From Acidimicrobiia bacterium (lineage in GTDB: Bacteria > Actinomycetota > Acidimicrobiia > Spongiisociales > SHLN01), in the NCBI GenBank assembly GCA_013002865.1, contig JABDLU010000025.1, positions 1 to 34,250 of the forward strand: a stretch of DNA of 34,250 nucleotides, read 5' to 3'. The stretch's first letter is position 1, and each line of letters starts with the position of its first letter. The position numbers were made by a program, and so were the translations under genes. A model generated the notes under the pieces. That model was given only the letters and a program-made list of their open reading frames with translations, ran no database searches and was not told the origin of the DNA. Below are positions 13,166-23,000 of the stretch, piece after piece.

Positions 13166-16100
13166 TTAGAGCGGGATGTCGGGGAGCCGCACGACTCCCA
13201 TACGCTGCAAGATTTCCTCAGCTTGTGAACGATGGTCGGCGTCGTCCAGCAAGCCGGCGAGCGCGCGATGGGTCAGCGCTTCTTCGTACGGGGCGCCGGC
13301 CGTCCCGGCCCGCGCCAGGCTGGTCTTGAACTCGCCGTGGGCTTGAGATGTGTGGCCGGCCTGCCAATGGGCGTAGCCGAGTATCCGGTACAACGTGGCT
13401 TCCAGCAACGCGGCGCCGAGGGTCTCCTGGGCGGTCTCGATGAGCTTCTCGGTCATCGTGCCCGTCTCTGGACTGCGTTGCATCAGCTGGTTTTCGGCGA
13501 CCCGTACCCGGGTCTCGAGAACGAAGGCGGTGGCGCCGATGGTCTCGAACAGCTCGATGGCCCGTCGCAGCCATTCGGTTGCGTCGTCGTGGTTGCCGGA
13601 GCGGGCGTTGACCCGGCCGAGGTTGGATGAGGCGAGGGCAATCCCGACCCCGTAGTTGGCTCCCTCCCAGATGCGCAGCGCCTCCGTGAACGCTTTCTCG
13701 CCCTCCTCGAACCGCCCCTGGTCTGAGTAGATCTCCCCGAGGTTGTTGGTCGACATCGCCGAACCGAGGATGTCGCCGCACGCCTCATACGATGCTTTGC
13801 CGGATTCCCAGTACTTGAGGGCGCTGTTCCACTCGCCCCGGTAGTAGGCATTCATGCCCAGGTTGTTGAGCACGTTGGCCTTGCGGAACAAATCGCCGGT
13901 GCGTTCATAGATCTCGAGTGCCCGTTCGCCTTGCTCATGGCTGGCCGGGTCGGCCAGGTGGGCGTAGGCGAGCGCCAGCAGATAGCGAGCGTGACCCTCG
14001 GACGCCTCTGAGACCCCGAGGTCGAGGGCCTGCTGCGCCAGGTCGATGCAATCGTGGTAGCGACCCTGCCGGTAGCGCACTCCGGCGTAGCTGAGCAGGA
14101 TGTTGACCCGCTCGGCCAGCACCTCCGGAGAATCGGAGCCTTGCAGCGCTTTGAGGCCGCGGGTTAGCCAGCGCAGTGCCACGCTGTAGTTGCCGGCACG
14201 TTCCCGAATGAGCCCCTGCTTGCCGAGGATTCGGGCGGTTGCCAGCCCGTCATCGGCCAGCACCTTGCGGGCCGAGGCGTAGGCAGCATCGGCCCTGTCG
14301 AACAGGCCGGCCTTGTCGGACACGTCACCGAGCGCCTCGGCGACCCCCGCAACCTCAGTGGCATCCACATGGTCCAGGTGACGGGCCGCCTCGAGTGCTC
14401 GCCCGTACAGCTCAACGGCGTCGAAGTAGGAGAACGTCTCGGCGGCGGCCGCTCCGGCTTGCTGGGAGTACGCCCAGGATCGCTCGTGGTCGTCGCCGAG
14501 GAAGAAATGCAGCGACAACAGCGCCGGGTTGCGGTCCTGGTCTCGAGTCGAAGCCTCCAGCGCTTCTCCCACCTGGATGTGCAGGTGGCGGCGCACCCGG
14601 AAGGGCAGCCCCGCATAGGCCACATCGCGAAAGAGGTTCTCTCGAAACCGGAGTTCACCGGACGGGTGGGATTCGACGTATTCGGCCAGCCGCGGCCAGA
14701 TGCCGAAATCGGCGGCGGCCGGCACCTCGTCGCCGATGCTGGCGATCAGCAGCTCCGGGCGGAAGCTCCGGCCCAGTACCGAGGCGTAGCGCAGCACCTT
14801 GCGGGCGTCGGGGTCGAGCCGGTCGATTCGGGAATTGATGACGCCTTCCACGTCCGCTGGTAGCTCGCCTCCCTCGATCACGGCCCCAACCAGGCTGATG
14901 AGGAACAGCGGGCTTCCACCGGACCGCTCGACGGCTTCCACGAGGCGTTGATGCGGCACGGGATTGTCGGCCGCCACCGTCCGGGCGAGCTCGAGGCCTT
15001 CGTCGGGTGCGAGCGGCGGCACCTCGAGGCGCACCGTGTCCTCCGGAGAGCCGGCCGGCCGATCTCGACCCACGAAGCAGACCAGCCAGCGCAACGCATC
15101 GGACCGGGTGGCGGCTCGCAGCATCAACTCTCGCGAGTTGTCGTCCATCCACTGGACGTTGTCAAAAACGAGCACGGTTGGATCCGGCAGGAGGTGAGAC
15201 AGCAGATCGAGGGTCACGTCCTGCGTCCGCTCCTTGCGAAACTCCTCTGCCAGCGCAGTCGATTCTGGAGTCGATTCGGCGTCGGCGCCGAGCGGAACGG
15301 CCATCAGCGGAATCCAGGGCGCCAGGGAGGGATCAACGTCTGCGATCGTTCGCTTCAGCGCTGGGCCAGCTTCTCCGGGATCGGCGTTCTCGTCCATGTC
15401 GAGCACGGACCGCAGCAGGGTTCGAACCGCGAAGTACGGCGTGGCTTCCTCGTATCGCTCACACCCCACCTGAAACCAGGCCTCCGGGTTGCTGCGCGCC
15501 CGTGCTTCCCCGATGAGCCGGGACTTGCCGATTCCGGCGCCGCCGACGACCTCGAGGATCCGGCCACCCGAGGTTGCGATGGCCTCAACCTGTTCGATGA
15601 CGGTTTCCAGACTCTCCCGGCGTCCCACGAAGAGGAACTCGGTCGATCCAATTTCCCGTGTCCCTTCCACCGCACCAATCTCGACGGCATGGACGGGCGC
15701 CTTTTTGCCCTTGACCTGGAAGGGAGCAACCGGGCGGGTAGCGAACACCGTTTCGGAGCGATCCAGCATGCCGGATTCGGCTAGTACCCGGCCCGGGGCG
15801 GCGTGTCCCATGATGCGGGCTGCCAGGTTCACGGCGTCCCCGATGACCGTATAGGCGGCGCGCGAGGAACTCCCGACGTCGCCGGCGAACAAGGTGCCCA
15901 GGTTGACTCCGATCTTGAGGGGTAGTGGCGGCGATGCATCCTGGATGGTTCGGACACACCGGAGGAGACGCTCTGGATCGTTGTCCGACGTCGCCGGCGC
16001 GCCGGCGATGAGGATGATCTTGCCGCCGTCGGCGTCGACGTCGCTCGAGAGAAAGGTCACGCCGAACTCGTCCGCAGCCTCCTGGACGGCTCGGACGGTG

Positions 16101-16912
16101 CCGTCCAGTTCATTCCACACGGCCTCCGGGCCGCGCTCGGCGAGGGCGGCGTCGAGGCCCGTGAACTTCAGAAAGGCGACGGCGGCTCGCCGGTGCTCTC
16201 CCTCGGTGGCGGGCGTTCCGATGACGGGCCGCAGCGCCGTCGGCAGGAAGAGGTCGATGCCCGGTCGTGTCGAGGGCGCGGCCTGTGCGGCATCCGGCGC
16301 CCCGGGGGAGCGCGTGAGCAGGTGTCGGCCGTCGTTCGATGCCCGAATCAACGATTCGTCGAGAAGGGCATCGGCGGCATCCGACAGCACGATCTCGCCC
16401 CTCTCGGCGCTGCCCTCCGCTGCGACAGTGGCAGAGGTGTCGGGTCCGGCCACGATCAACTCCCGGTGGCGGTCGCCCACGAGGAAGAAGTCGAACTCGC
16501 CTGCGTGGACGCCGACGGTCATATCGAGGACGACCCGACCTGATCCCGTGTCGATCCGGCCAACCTGGCTGAGGCGGCGCTTCATCTCGAAGGCGGCGGT
16601 GGCGCCTCGGACACCGTGGTCTTCGCCCGTGAAGAGCAGGAGCAGAGCGTCGCCACCGAACTTGAGGAGGTCGCCGCCCCGGCCGATTGCGACGTCGAGC
16701 ATCTCGGAGAACACCAGGTTGAGGGCGGCCGCCACCTCCTCGGATCCCACTCGCCCTTTCTTGGCGAGCCGCTCGGACAGCGCCGTGAAGCCCGAGATGT
16801 CACTGAAGACCATCGTGCCCGGCAGCGATTGGTGACGTGTTTCGTCGGGCCACGACGTCAACAGACGCGGCGTATACCGCTCAAACGCTTGATCTACCGG
16901 CATCCTGGGCAT
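13166..16912 (-). CDS. Tandem class III cyclase-ATPase-TPR protein (soluble adenylyl cyclase-like), copy 1
   Basis: A protein of about 1248 residues. Cyclase domain 1 has both metal aspartates, Asp38 in FSDISGFTALSERL and Asp88 in LLKFGGDALLLLF. It lacks a normal VNxAAR element. Cyclase domain 2 lacks the metal residues (FLKFTGLDAAL) but has YTVIGDAVNLAARIM. The two halves together would make one active site. A P-loop NTPase follows, with FVGRRESLE, Walker A GGAGIGKS near residue 457 and Walker B VLVFDNVQW near 582. About 400 residues of TPR-type helices end the protein (ALEIYERTGDLFRKANVLNNLG and similar). This order matches mammalian soluble adenylyl cyclase. The frame opens at a GTG at 16957; ATG 16912 (or 16903) is preferred by comparison with copy 2 at 28220. 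It is divergent from the giant gene. Confidence 0.88.
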   Translation of the reverse strand: MPRMPVDQAFERYTPRLLTSWPDETRHQSLPGTMVFSDISGFTALSERLAKKGRVGSEEVAAALNLVFSEMLDVAIGRGGDLLKFGGDALLLLFTGEDHGVRGATAAFEMKRRLSQVGRIDTGSGRVVLDMTVGVHAGEFDFFLVGDRHRELIVAGPDTSATVAAEGSAERGEIVLSDAADALLDESLIRASNDGRHLLTRSPGAPDAAQAAPSTRPGIDLFLPTALRPVIGTPATEGEHRRAAVAFLKFTGLDAALAERGPEAVWNELDGTVRAVQEAADEFGVTFLSSDVDADGGKIILIAGAPATSDNDPERLLRCVRTIQDASPPLPLKIGVNLGTLFAGDVGSSSRAAYTVIGDAVNLAARIMGHAAPGRVLAESGMLDRSETVFATRPVAPFQVKGKKAPVHAVEIGAVEGTREIGSTEFLFVGRRESLETVIEQVEAIATSGGRILEVVGGAGIGKSRLIGEARARSNPEAWFQVGCERYEEATPYFAVRTLLRSVLDMDENADPGEAGPALKRTIADVDPSLAPWIPLMAVPLGADAESTPESTALAEEFRKERTQDVTLDLLSHLLPDPTVLVFDNVQWMDDNSRELMLRAATRSDALRWLVCFVGRDRPAGSPEDTVRLEVPPLAPDEGLELARTVAADNPVPHQRLVEAVERSGGSPLFLISLVGAVIEGGELPADVEGVINSRIDRLDPDARKVLRYASVLGRSFRPELLIASIGDEVPAAADFGIWPRLAEYVESHPSGELRFRENLFRDVAYAGLPFRVRRHLHIQVGEALEASTRDQDRNPALLSLHFFLGDDHERSWAYSQQAGAAAAETFSYFDAVELYGRALEAARHLDHVDATEVAGVAEALGDVSDKAGLFDRADAAYASARKVLADDGLATARILGKQGLIRERAGNYSVALRWLTRGLKALQGSDSPEVLAERVNILLSYAGVRYRQGRYHDCIDLAQQALDLGVSEASEGHARYLLALAYAHLADPASHEQGERALEIYERTGDLFRKANVLNNLGMNAYYRGEWNSALKYWESGKASYEACGDILGSAMSTNNLGEIYSDQGRFEEGEKAFTEALRIWEGANYGVGIALASSNLGRVNARSGNHDDATEWLRRAIELFETIGATAFVLETRVRVAENQLMQRSPETGTMTEKLIETAQETLGAALLEATLYRILGYAHWQAGHTSQAHGEFKTSLARAGTAGAPYEEALTHRALAGLLDDADHRSQAEEILQRMGVVRLPDIPL

Positions 16913-16966
16913 CAGGCTAACTCTGCAGGGGTTCACACGGAGCGCGTCGTCGACCACGGAGCGTGC

Positions 16967-16996
16967 TGGACAGCAGTACGGACCGTGCGGTAGTGT
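16967..16996 (+). promoter_or_regulatory. Promoter of the giant gene (TGGACA, 18 nt, TAGTGT)
   Basis: A -35 TGGACA (16967-16972) and -10 TAGTGT (16991-16996) are separated by 18 nt. Transcription would start near 17003, right at the left arm of the RBS hairpin. The same TAGTGT hexamer precedes cyclase copy 2 (28193-28198). Confidence 0.5.
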
Positions 16997-17001
16997 CTTT
17001 A

Positions 17002-17048
17002 GGCCTCTGCGCCAGCCGGGGCTTTGCTAACGGGTTAACGGGGAGGCC
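17002..17048 (+). promoter_or_regulatory. 5' leader hairpin sequestering the ribosome-binding site of the giant gene
   Basis: GGCCTC (17002-17007) is complementary to GAGGCC (17043-17048). The latter covers the GGGGAGG Shine-Dalgarno of the GTG start at 17053. The loop is about 35 nt and contains tandem TAACGGG motifs. No known riboswitch consensus is recognised. It could act as a translational switch. Confidence 0.45.
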
Positions 17049-17052
17049 GTAA

Positions 17053-20000
17053 GTGGTGTGGATCGGTACGAAGCACCGGGGGGTTTCGATTGCGAGCGTT
17101 GTGGCCCTCGTCGTCTCGTTGTTGGTTGCGCCTCCGTCGCCGCTCTCGGATACCCCTGCGACTGCCGCCGTGGTCACGGATCCGATTGGGCATTGGACCT
17201 TTGACGAAGCGACTGCCGGCACGGGCACAGGCACGGTGGTCGATTCGTCGGGTGGAGGCAATGACGGGACGATTAATGGCGGGGCCCTCTACGTGCCCGG
17301 CGTTGTAGGGACCGGGGCTCTGAGCTTCGACGGCATCGATGACTACGTCGATGTTGGTGTTATCCCGGATCTTGACTTAACGGGCGGCAGCTACACGATT
17401 GCCTTCTGGGTCAAACAAGACGCCTCCCAGCTCGGCCGAATCGTCAACATGGACGACGGTGACAGCACGCCCTACGCTGGCTACTCGGTGTTCGCAAGCG
17501 GCAACATGCGGGTCACTCACAGCAACGGGGGACCTAATGACTTCAACGTACCGAGTCCGTTCGGCGTGTGGTCCCACACGGCGGTCACATACGATTCGGC
17601 GGCTCTGCCTGACCCGGAGCTGACCCTCTGGATCGACGGCGTGAATTCAGGCTCGATTTCGGTCCCGGGCGGGGACCTCACCACCGACGGTGATGATCCG
17701 CTGTGGTTCGGCGGCATCCCCTGCTGCGCCAGCCAGCTCTTCGAGGGTCTAGTCGATGACATCCGTATCTACGACGTTGCGTTGAGCGCCGGAGACATCA
17801 ATGAGTTGGCCACGGCACCGGGGCTCAATGCGTGGACGTCCGAGGGCTACGCGGCGGCCCAGAACCTCGCCGGCGACTGGCGGGTCTCGGCAGATGGAAC
17901 CCGTGTTTCCCAAGTCAGCGAGGCCTCCGCCGCTGTTTTCTTTGGCGCAGTCGACGCCGTCGGTTCGCATCGGGTATCCATCCGTGGCCTGGGAGACAAC
18001 GACTTCCTCGGCTTTGTGCTCGGCTACCAACCCGGGGACGTGACCAATTCGAGCAGCGACGCGACGTACTCCGACGGAGCCGATTACCTGCAGCTCGACT
18101 GGCGGCGCGGGACTCAGCAAAATCCAAGCTTCAGCGACACATGCAATCCCGGAGGGACTACGCCGACGCAGCAGCCGGGTTTGACGCTCTCACATATCAG
18201 GGGAACACCGACGCTCGACGAGCTGATTGGTCGGGTCGAATTGGCCGATTGTCCAGGTGAGTACGGGACCGTCGACGTGCTGGCCACCGGCAACACGCTT
18301 GGCGCGGCCGGGTGGGTCAGCAACCAGTTCTACGACTTCGAGTTCGAGTTCGATGGCACCCACCTCAAGGTGTGGGTCGACGGAACCCTCGAGTTCGGCC
18401 TTGATGTCCCTGGTCCAATTACCGGGGAGCTTGGCTTTCTAAGCCGCTCGCAAGCGGTCGAGTTCGTTGTCCACCGGGAGATTCTTCCCGACAGCTACGA
18501 CATGCCGGGCGGCGACGGGACCGACCAAGGCGGCACGTACGACTACCTGGACGACACGTACCCACAACTGAGCGAAGCGGTCCCGCTGTCCGGCGGCCTG
18601 GGTGACCTGAGCGACGGTTTCATTGCCTCGGAGAATTTCAATGTCGACCTTCTTGGCGCCCCGCCGAGCTACGAGCCCTATGTCGGGTGGTGGACACAAA
18701 GCCCGACGATCTCGTTCAACTTCGCTAGCCCGGTCGACATCGGAACCATTCGGGTGTGGGTCGACGACACCAACGGCGACGGTCAGGTCAGGACGCCGGC
18801 TGCGATCGACGTGACCGCGGGGGGAGAGACGCGATCGTTCTCGGTGATTGATCCACCAGGTGATGCGCCGTTCCCGGTGGATCTTCCGGTCGGTGGCCTA
18901 CCCGCGAGTTCGACTGTCGATGTGACGATCACTCCCCAACTGGTCGGTGGCGGCGGCTGGCTCTTTGTCAGCGAGGTCGAGTTCTTCGCTCCGCACTCGA
19001 TACAGGCACTCGTCAACGCTGCCAGTCCCGGTGACACGATCGTTCTGGAGTCGCTGCCGCTCTTTCCGCCACCGCCCGGCTCCGACCCGGAGATCTACAA
19101 CGAGACGGTGTACATCAACAAGAACCTGACGATCGAGGGCTCCGGGGTCACCATCGATGGGACGGGTCTCGGAGCCGACCTGGTTGACGGCGCCTCGGTG
19201 ATCACGGTGGCACCAGGCGCGGCTGTCACACTCCGTGATCTCACTATCACCGGTGGCTCCGCAGTAGAGGGCGGTGGCGTCTTCAACGCTGGAAACCTGA
19301 CTCTCGATGGTGTGGTCGTGGACGGCAACTCTGCCACCTCCGGCGGCGGTATCTACAACGACTTCGGCTCGATCACCCTCAGCAACAGCTCCTCTGTCAC
19401 CGGCAACGACGCCCAGACCGGGGCAGGGATCTACAGCGAGAACAACGTGTGTTCCTTCCAGGTATGCACCGTCATTGTCACGGGGTCAACGATCTCCGGG
19501 AACATCGCTAGCGGCGATGGCGGCGGGATCTACGTCGTGACCGACGAGTTGCAGCTCACCAACTCGACGGTGTCCGGCAACGCAGCCGGCGGCGACGGCG
19601 GCGGGATCTACGGCACCGGCGATTCCTACGTCTTCATCACCGGATCCTCTGTCACCGATAACACCGCCGCCCGAGGTGGAGGTGCCTACCTAGACGTAGA
19701 TCTGGTGGACCTCGACGATGCGACATTCCGGGATAACGAGGCGACGGCCGGCGGTGGGGGCGGTCTCTACCTGGCCAGTGTCACTGACACAGTGAATATC
19801 GCCGACTCCACGTTCGGCGGATCGGATTTCGGCAACAGCGCAACCGGCGTTGGAGGTGGCCTGTATGCGCTCAGCGGCACGACGGTGATCACCGACACTG
19901 ATTTCGTCGAGAATGACAGCGCCAACGGAGGCGGGATCTACGCACAAAACGGCGCCATCACTCTCCAGGGCGTCCATTTGCTCGACAACACGGCGACCGC

Positions 20001-23000
20001 ACTCGGCGGGGGGATGTGGGCTGACGGCGCAGATGCCGTGATCGAGAGCTCCGTTGGCCGCCAAGGTCTCATCTCCCAGAACCAAGCGGCGCAGGGCGGC
20101 GGGGTCTTCGTGCGCAATGCCGATCTCACGCTTACGGATGCCACGGTCAGCCAGAACTCAGCGGGATCGGGCGGCGGGATCAACGTTGCGTGCATCTCGT
20201 GCACCGCCGCCGCCACCATCACCAACGCCAATGTCCTCAACAACAACGGAAATATCGGCGGAGGACTCCGTATACAGGACAACGTTGCCCTAGCTCTCGA
20301 TTCGACGGTGGTCTCCGGCAACACGGCTTCCAGCGGAGGCGCCGGACTGTATTTCACGGGTCCGGGCGGTCTTGTCGACAGCTCAACCTTCACGTCAAAC
20401 GTCACGACTGGCGCTCTGGGCACAGGCGGTGGGGTCTACGCAGGTGGCGACTTGATCATTGATAGCACGACGATCGGCCCGGGCAATCAGGCCAACGACG
20501 GTGCCGGTCTGTACGTTGCCGCCGGCGGATCCGTTGATATTGCCAACTCAACCGTCACGGGGAATACTGCGACCGCATCCGGCGGCGGTATCTACACCGA
20601 CTCCACCCTCGTCCTCAACTTCGTCACGATTGCGGAGAACTCGGCCGACACCGGCGGCGGTGTGTATGGCACCGGTGCGCCCGTCTCGATCTTCAACACA
20701 ATTGCCGCGGGCAACTCAGCCACCACCAGCCCGGATTGTTTCAACACTGCCAATCCCGCCACCACGGCCGGATTCAACTTCCTGGGCGACCCTTCGGGTT
20801 GCGGCAACTACACCCCGGGCAACAACGGTAACCTCCCGCCCGGCTCGACGGTCGATCTCCAACCCCTGGCCGACAACGGAGGGCCGACGCTCACCCACGC
20901 CCTCGGAGCCGGCAGCGACGCGATCGACGCCGCCAACGACGCCGGGACCGCCGTCTCCTTCAACGGGTTCAGTGCGCCGCTTCCAGCGCCGCTGACCTTC
21001 AACGGGGGAGCAAACGGTGCTGCCATCATCAACGAAGCTGGCCAGGACGTGCTGCGCACCCACGTCCCGAACTTCGTCAGTGGCAGTGCGTTCCTGAGCG
21101 ACCCGCTGCCAATCACTCGCAGCTTCTCGAGCGCCTTTGAGTTCCAGATCGAGCCGCTCACGCTGTTCCCGGCTGGGACAGGCCAGCCAGGCGATGGCTT
21201 TACTTTCATAGTCGCAGACTCACCGACCTTCCTCGGTGGACCGGCGGGTCGGATGGGCATCGGTGCCGGAATCGGTGACTCATCGAACCAGGAGCTTGTC
21301 GCTGTCGAATTCGACATCTTTGGAGCCGACCGGGTGGGTATCCACGAGGGTGCAGACATGGTCGTGGATCAGACGTCGCCGGATGTCTCGCGGGCCGTCA
21401 CCGAGGTGTTCCCCGGTCAACAACTGCAGGACAACACCAGCTGGTACGCCTGGGTCGATTACGACGCCGAAACCAACCTCCTCGAGGTCCGGCTCGCCCA
21501 GGTGAACACCCGGCCGGTCGACGCCTTCCTCAGTTATACCGTCGATATCGCGGATCAGGTCGGCTCGCCGTATGGCTATTTCGGATTCACGGGTGCCTCG
21601 GGTGCCGCGACGGCCAACTTCGACATACTGAACTGGAGCCTTGCGACGGGTCTCTGTCCGTCGGTAGATCAGCGCGGTGTGGTCCGTCCGCAGGGTTCGG
21701 GCTGTGATATCGGAGCGTACGAGGCGGATGCCGTTCCGCCCGATGTCGCCAACTTCACCTACGACGTGACACCGAGCACCTCTGAGGTCGGCGTCGCTGA
21801 GGTGCCGATCATCGACATCCCGATCGAAGCCATCGTCGGCGGTGGCGGGACCGGGGAGTACGAAGCCTCACCGCTCGGGGCCATCCCACTGGGGGCCATC
21901 CCGCTCGGTGCGATCGATCTGGACGCGTCCCCTCTCGGGGCCATCCCGCTCGGGGCGATTCCGCTGGGTGCGATCAACGTCGAGGCCAACCCGCTCGGTG
22001 CTATCACACTCTCGAGTGTGCCGCTGGGTGCGATCGGCGGATGGGAAGCGATCCTGCAGGGGACCGTCTACGAGGGTGTGCCGCTCCAGAACGTCACCCT
22101 GGGCGATGTTCTATCTCTGAGCCCCGCGCCGGCTGGACTGTCGGACATCGACCTCAACGACATCGGCCTCGAAGCCTCCCCGCTCGGTGCAATCAGCCTG
22201 CCCAGTGTGGCGCTTGGTGACGAGCCGCTGATCGGAATCGATCCGACGCTGTGTGACGATCCGGCTGTCACCGGCTGTGACGTGGCGCCGGCCGGCGCAG
22301 GTCCCGAAGATCCGTCGCTGTTCGAGCTGGAGATCGCCGGTGCACCCTTGGGGGCGATTCCGCTGGGGGCGATCCCGCTGGGTGCGATTGATCTGGCGTC
22401 GACGCCGTTGGGTGCGATTCCGCTCGGGGCGATCCCGCTTGCGGCCATCCCCCTCGGAGCTATTCCCCTTGGTGCGATTCCGCTCGGTGCGATCGACCTT
22501 CTCGGGGCGCCGCTCGGTGCTATTCCCCTTGGTGCGATTCCGCTGGGTGCCATTCCGCTGGGTGCCATCCCCCTCGGCGCTATCCCACTCGGTGCGATCC
22601 CGCTTGACGATCCGGGCGGTGTGGGCGATTGGGCATGCTCACAGTTGGTTGCTCCCCTGGACTGTGGAACTCTGTTGGTCCCCCTGTCGGGCTCGCTCGC
22701 GGACCTCGTCACCGCTATCGAGGCGGCCGGCGGAACGGTGGCGACTACGCCGCTCGGGGCTATCCCGCTAGGGGCGATTCCGCTGGGGGCGATTCCGCTG
22801 GGGGCGATTCCGCTTGGTGCGATTCCTCTCGGCGCCATCGGCCTGAACTCGACTGACCTGGCCGCTTCGCCGCTCGGTGCGATTCCGCTCGGGGCCATCG
22901 ACGTGGACGGAACCAGTGGGTGCGCTCTGCTAGCGAGCCCGTATGCCTGCGGCGATGCCGGATTTGGCACAATCACCGATTCGAGTTCGCTCGCCGACTA

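Noticed and set aside
17000-17052. Known riboswitch (c-di-GMP or similar) before the giant gene
   Set aside because: The leader is only about 50 nt and lacks the GEMM core. Only a simple RBS hairpin is supported.
22068-22976. Minus-strand frame with SGIAPSG-type repeats
   Set aside because: This is the mirror of the PLGAI-coding repeat. The plus frame is continuous with a secreted multidomain protein.
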